Origin: Chitinophagales bacterium
GTDB lineage: Bacteria > Bacteroidota > Bacteroidia > Chitinophagales > Chitinophagaceae
Assembly (NCBI GenBank): GCA_017303455.1
Contig: JAFLBM010000002.1
Coordinates: 124,001 to 188,000 of the forward strand
Direction: 5' to 3'
DNA length: 64,000 nt
Positions within the stretch are counted from its first letter, which is position 1. Each line of letters opens with the position of its first letter. Made by a program: the position numbers and the translations under genes. This document shows, one piece after another, positions 20,219 through 29,105 of this stretch. The notes under the pieces are model-generated. The model saw only the letters and a program-made list of their open reading frames with translations, was not told the origin of the DNA and ran no database searches.

Positions 20219-21571
20219 TTAAAAGTCATCGTTTAATGCAAACACCGGTTTGCGATACATCCATTTCCCGCCAGTGAAGTCTGGAAATTCAATAGTTTCA
20301 TTACCTTTTTCAATAGAGGTTTCACTTAATGGTGTAATGGCACTCCAGGCTGCCGCATCATACACATCCATGGGTGTTGGTGTGTTCTGCTTTATGGATT
20401 CTACAAAAGAATGTATCACAAAAAAATCCATACCGCCGTGGCCTGCACCTTCTGTTTCCTTACTCCATCTTGCCCATAACGGGTGGTCGTACTTATCAAA
20501 CCATTCTTTAGCAGGATCCCATTGGTGCGGTTTTGATTGCCCTTCAATATGTACACCCTTTGTTACATCCATCCACAAACCATTGGTACCCTGCACACGG
20601 AAACCCAAGGAATATGGCCGGGGCAGGTTAGTATCATGCTGCAATAAAATAGTTTCTCCATTGGCACAGCCAATATTGGTAGTAACTACATCACCTAATT
20701 TAAAATTGATTTTTGCATTGGGATGGTCTGCACCACATTTCTTTACTATATGATCATGCAACCCTCTTGCCTTTGAAGAAAAAGAAGAAATATTTACAAA
20801 CCTGTTTCCCCGGTTAATGTTAATGTAATGTGCAATGGGGCCAATACCATGTGTAGGGTACAAGTCTCCGTTACGATAAACTGAATGGTGTGTCCGCCAC
20901 CTTGCTTCGCTCCAGCCCTTGTCGCCAAACTCACAACCTTTGCCATAGGCATCAATGCCATTATTGAATTTTACTTCACGCAGGTCATGCTGATAACCAC
21001 CCTGTAAATGCACCAATTCACCAAACAAACCCGTCCTCACCATATTTAATGCTGCCATCACATCTCTGCGGTAGCAAACATTCTCCAACATCATTACATG
21101 TGCATTGTATTGCTCTGTTGCCTTTACCACATCCCAATGGTCCTGCAGCGTTATGCCCAGCATTACCTCTGTACCTACATATTTTATTCCTGCCTCCAGT
21201 GAGCCAATAATCATTTCCTTGTGCCATTCCCAGGGGGTTGAAATAATTACTCCATCTATATCTTTCAACTCCAACATTTTTTTCCATGCGTAGGGGTCGC
21301 CGGTAAATATTTGCGGCATTTTTTTTCCACTCTTAGTGATTATTTCTTTTGACCTGGAAAGCATTCTGTCATCAATATCGCAGATGGCAACCAACTCCAC
21401 ATCCTTTCGCCGCAACAAAAGGTCAAGGTGATTTTGTCCACGAAGCCCTGTGCCAATCATTATTAATTTTACTTTTTCTTTTGTGTCTCTTGCAAACAAA
21501 TTAGTGGCTGGCATCAAAGCAACTGATGCAGCAGTTAATGTTGTGTTTTTGATGAATTGCTTTCTATTCAT
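20219..21571 (-). CDS. GH109 NAD-dependent glycosidase, alpha-N-acetylgalactosaminidase type
   Basis: This 450-residue Gfo/Idh/MocA-fold protein carries an N-terminal export signal with a single Arg-Lys pair (MNRKQFIKNTTLTAASVALMP). The dinucleotide-binding IGTGLRGQNH loop follows near residue 40. Landmarks that match the Elizabethkingia GH109 enzyme as I recall it are SSPWEWH-like STPWEWHKE, LENVCYRRDVM, GGYQHDLR, DLYPTHGIGPIAHY, INRGNR, and AGHGGMDFF. GH109 enzymes cleave terminal alpha-GalNAc (blood-group A type) using bound NAD in an oxidation-elimination-reduction mechanism. Export of an NAD-binding enzyme usually needs a folded-protein route. GH109 also includes members with other specificities. 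Confidence 0.85.
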   Translation of the reverse strand: MNRKQFIKNTTLTAASVALMPATNLFARDTKEKVKLIMIGTGLRGQNHLDLLLRRKDVELVAICDIDDRMLSRSKEIITKSGKKMPQIFTGDPYAWKKMLELKDIDGVIISTPWEWHKEMIIGSLEAGIKYVGTEVMLGITLQDHWDVVKATEQYNAHVMMLENVCYRRDVMAALNMVRTGLFGELVHLQGGYQHDLREVKFNNGIDAYGKGCEFGDKGWSEARWRTHHSVYRNGDLYPTHGIGPIAHYININRGNRFVNISSFSSKARGLHDHIVKKCGADHPNAKINFKLGDVVTTNIGCANGETILLQHDTNLPRPYSLGFRVQGTNGLWMDVTKGVHIEGQSKPHQWDPAKEWFDKYDHPLWARWSKETEGAGHGGMDFFVIHSFVESIKQNTPTPMDVYDAAAWSAITPLSETSIEKGNETIEFPDFTGGKWMYRKPVFALNDDF

Positions 21572-21656
21572 GTCGTAGTTATTTTATTTGATGATATGCA
21601 AGCATTGCCTGTAGAAAAAAGCGACTACTTTGTTGAAATAACGGTTATCGCATTTT

Positions 21657-22844
21657 TTATTTAGCTTTTAAGTAATTATCCAATATTTGCATACAATACC
21701 ATTCCTGCCGTGGCAAATGAAAAGGACCTTTAAACAAATTTCCTTTTGCTGGCTGTGCTATTGTTCCATCCCTGTGTAAATAACCAAACCATTCGCCGTT
21801 CTGCTTATCATGAAAATGTAAGTAGGAATAATCATGCACCATCTTATGCCACTCAGCATATTTCTCATTCCCCGTCATTAAATAAGCCAGTAAGGTCGCA
21901 ATGATTACTTCATTATGCGGCCACCAAAATTTCATATCCTGCCAGTATTCTTGCACAGGTTTATTAAATACATCACGGAAATATAAAATGCCGCCATGTT
22001 CTTTGTCCCAGCCACGTTCCCACATGTAGTCAATCATTTTACAACCGAGCTCAATTAAATGAGGGTCGTTGTTGCGGTGTTTTGCTTCGTGTAAAATAAA
22101 CCAGGCTCCTTCTATGGCATGACCGGGGTTTAGTGTTCTTCCATCTATATGGTCAATGATACTTCCATCCGGTGCTACCTGTTCCATCACACATTTAATG
22201 TCATCTTTTACAAAATCTTTTTCTATTTCAGCAATCCATTTGCTAATCCATTCATCGCAGCGGGGGTCGCCAATGGTTTCTCTTAGTTGTTGTGCCGTGT
22301 TCATCATTATCATTGGCACACCAATTCCTTTGGATGGTCTTGTACTGGTATATTTTGGTTGCAGCAATCCCGGTGTAGTTGCATACTCAATACATTTTCC
22401 AAAAACTAATCTTGCTTTTTGTGCCGCTTCTTCATCGCCGCTGGCCTTTGCATAAGCTGCTGCAGCTATTACATAAAATGTTTCAGAAAAAAAATATCGC
22501 CGCTTTCTAATTGGCCTTCCATCTCTTGTTACATGAAAAAACATTTGTCCATCGCTGTCAAAGCAATGCTTGTTCAAAAAATCATAGCCAAGTTTAGCAC
22601 CGTCTAACCACTCCCTTTTTTTTTCAACGGTGTTATATAAAGTTGACAGCATCCATGTTGCCCTGCCTTGTATCCATACGGCTTTATCATCGTCAATGAG
22701 TGAGCCATCAGCATCCCGCATTAATAGAAACCCTCCACATTCTTTATCAAATGAACGGGGAAACCAGAAAGGAACAGTATCATTCAATAACTGGTCTTCA
22801 TAAAATGCTTTTAGACCTATTAATTCTATTGGGGTGTAGCTCAT
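21657..22844 (-). CDS. N-acylglucosamine 2-epimerase family protein (ManNAc/GlcNAc interconversion)
   Basis: This 395-residue cytoplasmic alpha/alpha-barrel protein is of the AGE/renin-binding-protein family. Typical segments are WIQGRATWMLSTLYN near residue 57, LNPGHAIEGAWFILHEA near 240 with a catalytic-type histidine, and KFWWPHNEVIIATLLAY near 310. In Bacteroides and Tannerella a protein of this family takes ManNAc from the sialic acid lyase and makes GlcNAc, and that role fits here, with two sialidases and the lyase in the same operon direction. There is no signal peptide. Cellobiose 2-epimerases share the fold, but the context argues against that. Confidence 0.85.
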   Translation of the reverse strand: MSYTPIELIGLKAFYEDQLLNDTVPFWFPRSFDKECGGFLLMRDADGSLIDDDKAVWIQGRATWMLSTLYNTVEKKREWLDGAKLGYDFLNKHCFDSDGQMFFHVTRDGRPIRKRRYFFSETFYVIAAAAYAKASGDEEAAQKARLVFGKCIEYATTPGLLQPKYTSTRPSKGIGVPMIMMNTAQQLRETIGDPRCDEWISKWIAEIEKDFVKDDIKCVMEQVAPDGSIIDHIDGRTLNPGHAIEGAWFILHEAKHRNNDPHLIELGCKMIDYMWERGWDKEHGGILYFRDVFNKPVQEYWQDMKFWWPHNEVIIATLLAYLMTGNEKYAEWHKMVHDYSYLHFHDKQNGEWFGYLHRDGTIAQPAKGNLFKGPFHLPRQEWYCMQILDNYLKAK

Positions 22845-22860
22845 TTTTCTATCTGTTTAA

Positions 22861-24021
22861 TTATTTCCATTTTACAGTTGTATAAACAATCTGCGAATAA
22901 TTATCCTTCTCGTACAAAACACCAATCCTCTTCTTTGAAACCTTCACGATGTCTGAATAAGCTGCTGCATCTTTTTGTGTAGGGTTTTTATAAATCGCAA
23001 AACTTTTTTTCCAGCTTATTCCATCGTCAAAACTGATACGAAGTGTAAGATTATCTCTCTTCTTCTCATCAGCTGCATTGCAAAATGCCAGTATGTTTCT
23101 CTTATTCTTTTTTCCAATGGTAAGTATGCTTGCCTGGCAAACGGGATCGGGAAGGTTGCGGTCAAAATAGGTAGTATCCCATGTTTGGCCGCCATTGCTG
23201 CTGATGCCAATAATTCTTGCTCGGATATCTCCTTTTTGATTGCGGCTGTTGAATAGTAATCTGCCTTCGCTTATTTCAGTAGCCATTGATTCATTGCTGC
23301 CGGGAATATTTAAACTGGCACCCAATTGAAAAGTTTTCCCGTGGTCGTCGGTGTAAAATCCATGTGCATCATAATCTTCGGCTTGCTTTTGTGGCCCACC
23401 AGCGGAATGATTGGCCGCAACATAAATCCTTCCTTTGTATGTACCACTTTGAAACTGCATAGCATGGCCGGGAGTATTGGCATAAGTTCTCCAGTCTTCT
23501 TTGAAATTATAAGCGGTATTTGCTTGCGGATAATTGGGGCGGTGTACCTGTAAGGTAATGTCAGTTGGCTCAGTCCATGTGCGGCCGCCATCTAGTGAAG
23601 TTTTATACCAAACCTGTTTGTAGCCTTTCCCTTTTCTTACTTCGCCCTCATGATTATTACCAGTGTTATAAAAAAGAAATAACCGGCCGTTAGGAAATGC
23701 CGGGTCTGTTACATCAACCACTGGTGCAGGGTTGCCACATTGCAGCGTATCAAACTCAGCTACATATTGTAATGCACTCCAGGTTTCTCCTTTATCGTTG
23801 CTTCGCTTCATTACAATATTAATGTCGCCAAAATCACCTGCGCCATGTACACGGCCTTCGGCAAAAGCAAGTAGTTCGCCATTGGGCAATGAAATGATTG
23901 CCGGTATGCGGTAGCTTTTATGGCCTTCCTTGCCGGAAATAAAAACAGGTACATCTTTGCTTTGTGCAAAACTTTTACTAAAACTAAATACAGCGATAAA
24001 AATGACGAATGCAAACTTCAT
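22861..24021 (-). CDS. Exo-alpha-sialidase, GH33, secreted
   Basis: This 386-residue protein has a signal peptide ending near KSFAQ. The Y-R-I-P motif at about residue 37 carries the first arginine of the sialidase triad. Five Asp-box-like repeats are visible (SNDKGETWS, SLDGGRTWT, TDDHGKTFQ, SSNGGQTWD, SFDDGISWK), which mark the blades of the six-bladed propeller. It removes terminal sialic acid from glycans, probably in the periplasm. It is 17 bases upstream of the epimerase gene and 27 bases downstream of a second sialidase gene. Length corresponds to a minimal catalytic domain without extra binding modules. Confidence 0.92.
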   Translation of the reverse strand: MKFAFVIFIAVFSFSKSFAQSKDVPVFISGKEGHKSYRIPAIISLPNGELLAFAEGRVHGAGDFGDINIVMKRSNDKGETWSALQYVAEFDTLQCGNPAPVVDVTDPAFPNGRLFLFYNTGNNHEGEVRKGKGYKQVWYKTSLDGGRTWTEPTDITLQVHRPNYPQANTAYNFKEDWRTYANTPGHAMQFQSGTYKGRIYVAANHSAGGPQKQAEDYDAHGFYTDDHGKTFQLGASLNIPGSNESMATEISEGRLLFNSRNQKGDIRARIIGISSNGGQTWDTTYFDRNLPDPVCQASILTIGKKNKRNILAFCNAADEKKRDNLTLRISFDDGISWKKSFAIYKNPTQKDAAAYSDIVKVSKKRIGVLYEKDNYSQIVYTTVKWK

Positions 24022-24047
24022 TGTTAGTTTGTGTTTTAATTCCTTAC

Positions 24048-25619
24048 TTACTTTATTATTTCATTCACCGGCACTTTTACAAAGTACAAATCCTTTGTAC
24101 CCTCGTATAAAATACCAATGCTGTTATCATCAATTTTTGTGAGTGATGAGTAACCATAACATTGTCTTTCATCAATCAGCAGTTGATTAGCCGAAAGCCA
24201 TGTTTGTCCTAAATCTAAACTTGCTTTAATAGTAATATTCACCCTGCCCGATGATGAATTGGGGTTGCTAAAAAACAACACATCTTTCAGCGTTCCGTTT
24301 ACATTCACTTTTGCTTTTATTAAACTTCCCATACAAACAGGGTCGGGCAGTGAATTGTAAGATGTGGAATGTTCTGTCCAGCTTGCACCCATGTTGGATG
24401 TAGTGGCTACACTACGGAAGCCGCCCCGGTTATCTCTCATGTTCAGCATCAGTATTCCCGGAGTAGTTTCCACCACCTGACTTTCGGTGGTGTTAGATTT
24501 AGGCCCGAGAATTTTTCCTTTCCATGTGGCACCCTGGTTATCGCTGTAAATAATAGTGGAGTACGGAACATTTGATGATGTCCAATATTGCGCTGCAAAA
24601 ACCAATTTGCCATCCTGCATGGCAATACCATTGCCGGGGCCATTGAAAAATATTTTCCAGCCAGGTTCTTTTATTTGCGGGGTGATGGTATATGGAGCTG
24701 ACCATGTAAGTCCGTCATCAGCACTGCTCACTAATACAAACTGCCCGGTTGAATCTGGCGATATACCGCCAATAGATCCGCCAATGGAACGGTTGCCTTT
24801 GCTCCACAATGCAGCCACCCATATTTTTTTTGTTACCGGGTCAAATAAAATAGAAGGGTCGCCAATACCATTGTTATCATGCGGGGCGCCCATATCCATA
24901 ATGATTTTCATCGGCTCCCATGTTTTGCCGTTGTCTGTACTGCGGCTCAGTCCAACATCAATATTTCCGGGCAGGTCTGCGCTGTTATTATAGCGGATGT
25001 CATATACCGAAAGCAAAGTACCCCTGTCGGTTTGCACTATACCAGGGATGCGATAAGTGTTTACACCATCGTCGCCGGCTTTGCGAATGGCAACACCTGT
25101 TCTTTTCGAAAACACATTGGTGCCGGCATCCACAACTAATTCCTTAGCGGCTTCATCAATAAGTTTATTGCAACGCAACTCCAGTTTTTCATCAATAACC
25201 GCATCATTTTTTAAGGTTATGCTGAACCAGATAAATTGTACCCCTGAATTGATATTCAGTGTAATGGGAATATCAAATGCACTTGTTGTTGGAACGAAAG
25301 AGACCAGCAGGTTGCCTGTAGAAAAAGGTTCTGCACCGGTAAGGTACACGTCAATTTTTTGGATGTTGGGTACAGCGGCGGGGTTCAGGCTGCATGGTAA
25401 TTTGCGGAATCGTTGCTCTGAATTACCGGAAGGAACTGAAATGGCTATCCGTAACACAGGGTTTGCAGAAAGGCCTTTCAACACAGGAGTATTGGGCGCA
25501 TAAGCAAATGCTTTTATTTCGCCCGGAGGAGGTGCAGCCTCTGATTTTTTTGAACATTGAAAACTGCTGACTCCTAAAATAAGCAGACAGAGACACAAGT
25601 TGAAAGTTATTTTTTTCAT
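24048..25619 (-). CDS. Sialidase, GH33, with N-terminal sialidase-associated domain, probable lipoprotein
   Basis: This 523-residue protein begins with a hydrophobic segment ending in SSFQC followed by Ser-Lys-Lys, a lipoprotein-like signal for Bacteroidota, although the lipobox is not canonical. An N-terminal beta-rich domain (about 35-170) precedes the catalytic propeller. The Y-R-I-P-G motif is at about 193. Asp boxes include STDNGKTWE, SADDGLTWS, SDNQGATWK, TSNMGASWT and SLDLGQTWL. The probable surface anchor and the extra domain separate it from the neighbouring shorter sialidase, so one may act at the cell surface and the other in the periplasm. That division is inference. Confidence 0.92.
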   Translation of the reverse strand: MKKITFNLCLCLLILGVSSFQCSKKSEAAPPPGEIKAFAYAPNTPVLKGLSANPVLRIAISVPSGNSEQRFRKLPCSLNPAAVPNIQKIDVYLTGAEPFSTGNLLVSFVPTTSAFDIPITLNINSGVQFIWFSITLKNDAVIDEKLELRCNKLIDEAAKELVVDAGTNVFSKRTGVAIRKAGDDGVNTYRIPGIVQTDRGTLLSVYDIRYNNSADLPGNIDVGLSRSTDNGKTWEPMKIIMDMGAPHDNNGIGDPSILFDPVTKKIWVAALWSKGNRSIGGSIGGISPDSTGQFVLVSSADDGLTWSAPYTITPQIKEPGWKIFFNGPGNGIAMQDGKLVFAAQYWTSSNVPYSTIIYSDNQGATWKGKILGPKSNTTESQVVETTPGILMLNMRDNRGGFRSVATTSNMGASWTEHSTSYNSLPDPVCMGSLIKAKVNVNGTLKDVLFFSNPNSSSGRVNITIKASLDLGQTWLSANQLLIDERQCYGYSSLTKIDDNSIGILYEGTKDLYFVKVPVNEIIK

Positions 25620-25628
25620 ACTGTTATT

Positions 25629-26870
25629 TTATTCATCATTAAAGTCATTTGCCTTTGGCTTCAGAAAAGAAAGTTGTACAATCAAAGCCACTAATACAAT
25701 ACCAGCAAGCATCGCAAAATCTTTTCCGAGATTTCCGGCATCAGTTGATTTGCCTAACAAGTTTGTTATAAAAGCTCCTGCAAATACACCCACCATATTC
25801 ATTAATCCGTAAGCTGTAGCCCTGTATTTTTTTGAAACAAACTGGCAGAGTATGGGCATATTGTTGGCATCAAACATACCAAAGCCGAAGCCAAAACAAA
25901 AGGCAGCGCCAATAACCGCAAATAAGGAATGGCCAAAACCAATAAACAATAATGCAGGAATAGTTAAGCCAAGGCCAATGGCACTTGTATAAATTCTGCC
26001 ACGAAGATTTTTTTGTACCCAACGGTCGGATAATATGCCGCCGAAGATGACACCGATAAAAGATGATGCCGCAATAGTAATGGTTGATAGAGGCCCTGCC
26101 TTGCTCATATCAATACCTAAGTTTTGTGCAAACAAAGTAGGCAACCAGTTTTTAACGCCCCAGCCAGGCAAGCTCGGTATAGCAAAATAGAACAGTATAA
26201 TCCAGAATGAAATATTAGTGAGCAATATGCCCAGGCCTTTTAGCAACGGTGCCTTTGTTTTTACTGTGAGGGTATCACCTGCATCTTTTTCATCAGTAAC
26301 TCTTTTTTCCTTCAAAAAAAATATCAGTACGGCTGAATAAACAATGCCAATAATACCAAAAGAATGAAATGCCTGTTGCCAGGAAAATTTATCAGCGATG
26401 GTAGCGCCAAATCCCCCCAATGCCTGGCCCATATATAAGCCGGTCATGTGTATGCCCACTGCCAGCGACCTTGTTTTTGATGAATGATAATCGGCAATCA
26501 ACGATAAGCCTGCAGGGATGTACAATGCTTCACTTACGCCCATAATTGCCCGTAACCAATACAATTGGTCGAATGTTTTTGCATATCCCATTGCAAACGT
26601 AACTGCACTCCACACAAACAAGCTCCCTACAATCAACCATTTTCTGTTCATCTTATCCGCTATGATACCGGATATGGGACTCATAAACCCATATATCCAT
26701 AGAAAAATTGCCATGAGATAACCGAAGTTGGCTGCTGTTTGCAATTCATGAATATCTATTTGCATCGAAGGCTTCATGGTGCTCAGCATTTGCCTGTCCA
26801 TATAATTCAATAAAGCAACCACCCATAATAAGGCCACTACAATCCAGGGATATTTTTTTGATTGCGTCAT
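25629..26870 (-). CDS. Major facilitator superfamily transporter, probable sialic acid permease
   Basis: This 413-residue inner-membrane protein has about 12 hydrophobic segments. Its N-terminal layout is of the anion:cation symporter/NanT type: LNYMDRQMLSTMKPSMQIDI near residue 22, the loop ADKMNRKWLIVG near 70, and a second-half GGILSDRWVQKNLRGR motif. It sits between sialidase and epimerase genes and overlaps the upstream kelch gene by four bases (ATGA). In Bacteroides and Tannerella an MFS protein in the same setting imports free sialic acid, which is the most likely role here. Hexuronate or other organic anion transport cannot be excluded. Confidence 0.8.
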   Translation of the reverse strand: MTQSKKYPWIVVALLWVVALLNYMDRQMLSTMKPSMQIDIHELQTAANFGYLMAIFLWIYGFMSPISGIIADKMNRKWLIVGSLFVWSAVTFAMGYAKTFDQLYWLRAIMGVSEALYIPAGLSLIADYHSSKTRSLAVGIHMTGLYMGQALGGFGATIADKFSWQQAFHSFGIIGIVYSAVLIFFLKEKRVTDEKDAGDTLTVKTKAPLLKGLGILLTNISFWIILFYFAIPSLPGWGVKNWLPTLFAQNLGIDMSKAGPLSTITIAASSFIGVIFGGILSDRWVQKNLRGRIYTSAIGLGLTIPALLFIGFGHSLFAVIGAAFCFGFGFGMFDANNMPILCQFVSKKYRATAYGLMNMVGVFAGAFITNLLGKSTDAGNLGKDFAMLAGIVLVALIVQLSFLKPKANDFNDE

Positions 26871-28033
26871 TTATTATTCAGTTTAATTTTTACTACAATA
26901 ATTTGGGGGGAACGTACACCTGCTTTTATTTCCCCCGATGGAATAATGACACTTGAATTCCATTTTACTGCCGTAGTGGTAACGGGAGTATCAAATGGAA
27001 TGCTGCCAATAATTTTCCATGTATCAGTTTTAATGTTGTACAACAATACTTCTTTGCTAAACCCGGGATGTTCTGACTGGAGTTTGTTTTTCTTCTGTGT
27101 TAATTCCTGTTTTTTTACCGGGTCTGTTTCAGCTTTTATGGCAGCTATCAATGTTTCTGTTTCGTTAAACACAATCCCTTTATCTCCGCCAAATAAGAGC
27201 ATATTCTTTGCATCATCCATAATACCTGTTCCTGCACTTAACGCATAAGGCAAAGCTTTTTTTTCTACCCAATTATTTGTAGCTATATCATACACAAAAA
27301 CATTAGCGTATAAAGTACTTATTCCATTGCTGTTTTTCTTTCTGCCACCGCATAAATAAATTTTGTCGCCTTTTTTACCCGCAATATGAGTTATTACTGT
27401 ATGTGATAAAGGCTGAGGAATATCTGCCAGTTTTTTCCAACCTGCGGAAGTATTGTTTAAGTCAAGCGAAAGAAATTGCCCCGATGTATTTGCAGCGGTT
27501 TCACCACCGGCTACATAAACAGTATTACCAATAACTGTAGTTGCGGCATTAGTTACTGCAATCGGAAGTGCGGGAAGGGTTTTGAAAAGTATTTCTTCCG
27601 TTTTATTATCCCATATCATCAACCATACTTTATCACTGATTCCTTTTTCGTTTTCGCCCCCGGCATACAATACACCTTGTGCAGTATTGCAAGAAGCAGC
27701 GTAGGCAACATTGGATGGAAGCGAAAATGATTTTGGCAGCAGTTTCAGTTTGCGCTGCTTCATAACATACACATGAATGGCAGCATGATATTTTTTTGCT
27801 CCGCCCTGCCAGGGCATTGCTTCAGGAAAATTGGCCCCTCCTGCAACAAACAAAACATCTTTATGCATACCTGTAACAGGGCCTGCAACACCCAGTGCGG
27901 TTTGTTGACCGCTATCGGCAGGAAGCTCAGCAGCTATGTGCCATTTCATAGAAATGCCAGTTGTTTTTTGTGCCAGAACAGGAGTGGTTAAAAACATGAG
28001 TTTCGTAATTATAAGTGGCAAGTACTTGTTCAT
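26867..28033 (-). CDS. Kelch-repeat mutarotase of the N-acetylneuraminate epimerase (NanM-like) family, secreted
   Basis: This 388-residue protein has a signal peptide ending near VLAQ and a series of kelch-like blades. Examples are VLFVAGGANFPEAMPW near residue 55, VLYAGGENE near 118, TVYVAGGETAAN near 171, IYLCGGRKKN near 223 and MLLFGGDKG near 279. The pattern fits the cyclically permuted mutarotase group, which converts alpha-sialic acid released by sialidases to the beta anomer used by transporters and the lyase. It would act in the periplasm. Its stop overlaps the start of the transporter gene and it follows the lyase gene by 8 bases. Confidence 0.82.
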   Translation of the reverse strand: MNKYLPLIITKLMFLTTPVLAQKTTGISMKWHIAAELPADSGQQTALGVAGPVTGMHKDVLFVAGGANFPEAMPWQGGAKKYHAAIHVYVMKQRKLKLLPKSFSLPSNVAYAASCNTAQGVLYAGGENEKGISDKVWLMIWDNKTEEILFKTLPALPIAVTNAATTVIGNTVYVAGGETAANTSGQFLSLDLNNTSAGWKKLADIPQPLSHTVITHIAGKKGDKIYLCGGRKKNSNGISTLYANVFVYDIATNNWVEKKALPYALSAGTGIMDDAKNMLLFGGDKGIVFNETETLIAAIKAETDPVKKQELTQKKNKLQSEHPGFSKEVLLYNIKTDTWKIIGSIPFDTPVTTTAVKWNSSVIIPSGEIKAGVRSPQIIVVKIKLNNK

Positions 28034-28041
28034 TTATTAAA

Positions 28042-28980
28042 TCATATTTGAGCAACAGGTTTTTTAGAACAAAAATTACTGAACCCGAGTTGTTCAACTT
28101 CTTTTTTAAACAATTCAAAATCGTCAGTATTCATATTTTTTACCGGTAATCGAAATTCGCCACAGTCTAATCCTATTAATTTCATATAGGCTTTACCTGT
28201 TGCAATGCCTCCATATTTGCCGAGCAAACGAATCATATCAATAGATTGCTGTTGCAGCAATTGTGCTTTTGCCAAATCACCGGTATTAAAAGCATCAATC
28301 AGGTTATAATATAATGGCGCTGCATAATTAAATGTGCTGCCAACGGCTGCCTTTGCACCAACTGATAATGCCGGCAACATATTTTCATCCCTGCCCCAAA
28401 GCATATCATATTTTCTATTTTGAAAATGGATACAGGAAAGAAAGTCCATAAAATCTTCATGAGTATATTTGATACCGGCAAAGTTTGGAATTTTGCCATC
28501 AACTGCTTTTAATAAATCAAACATTGGGAAACCAACTCCTGTTAACACAGGAATGTGGTAATAATAAAAAGGCATATCCGGAACTACTGCTGCTACATCG
28601 GCACAACACTGAGCCAGCATTTCTACATTGGCCGGTTTAAAATAAAAAGGCGATGTAAAAGAAACAGCATCCAATCCAATTTCCCTGGCATGTAAAGCCA
28701 GTTCTTTACAATCGCTGAGGCAGGTGCCGCCGAGCAATGGCATTACGATAAAGTCAGCATCACTTTTGGTACATTCAGCCCATGCTTCAGCTACAGCTTT
28801 CTTTTCATTAACTGACATTGAAACACCTTCGCCGGTAGAGCCGCAAATGAAAGCTCCTGTTAACCCATTTGCTTTTAGCATTTCGTAGTACGAGGGAATG
28901 AGGGATAGATTCAAAGAGCCATCCTTTTGTATTGGTGTAAATGGCGCTGCAATTAAGCCTTTCAAATGTTTTGTTGCCAT
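28042..28980 (-). CDS. nanA: N-acetylneuraminate lyase
   Basis: This 312-residue cytoplasmic protein belongs to the dihydrodipicolinate synthase/sialic acid lyase superfamily. It splits N-acetylneuraminate into ManNAc and pyruvate. The substrate-binding GSTGEG loop is at about 47-52. The FYYYHIPVLTG segment near 138 provides the catalytic tyrosine, and the Schiff-base lysine is Lys171 in NFAGIKYTHEDF. The tyrosine-rich YYYHIP form is typical of sialic acid lyases. It is the first gene after the terminator that follows susD, and it heads the sialic acid catabolic run nanA-nanM-transporter-sialidases-epimerase. Confidence 0.92.
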   Translation of the reverse strand: MATKHLKGLIAAPFTPIQKDGSLNLSLIPSYYEMLKANGLTGAFICGSTGEGVSMSVNEKKAVAEAWAECTKSDADFIVMPLLGGTCLSDCKELALHAREIGLDAVSFTSPFYFKPANVEMLAQCCADVAAVVPDMPFYYYHIPVLTGVGFPMFDLLKAVDGKIPNFAGIKYTHEDFMDFLSCIHFQNRKYDMLWGRDENMLPALSVGAKAAVGSTFNYAAPLYYNLIDAFNTGDLAKAQLLQQQSIDMIRLLGKYGGIATGKAYMKLIGLDCGEFRLPVKNMNTDDFELFKKEVEQLGFSNFCSKKPVAQI

Positions 28981-29033
28981 AAAATTATATTAAGATGGTA
29001 ATTTAATAATTGAAAATAGGGATATAAAAAAAA

Positions 29034-29055
29034 CCGGGAGCAAGACTACTCCCGG
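29034..29055 (-). terminator. Intrinsic terminator after susD
   Basis: The arms CCGGGAG and CTCCCGG form a perfect 7-bp stem with an 8-base loop. Read on the minus strand it is followed by eight T residues (29033 to 29026). It lies between the susD stop and the nanA start, so SusC/SusD transcripts would end or be reduced here while the catabolic genes need read-through or another promoter. Confidence 0.85.
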
Positions 29056-29105
29056 CGATTGCTTGCTATCTGCTTATGATTGCTATATGAGAAAACCAAA
29101 CTTCA

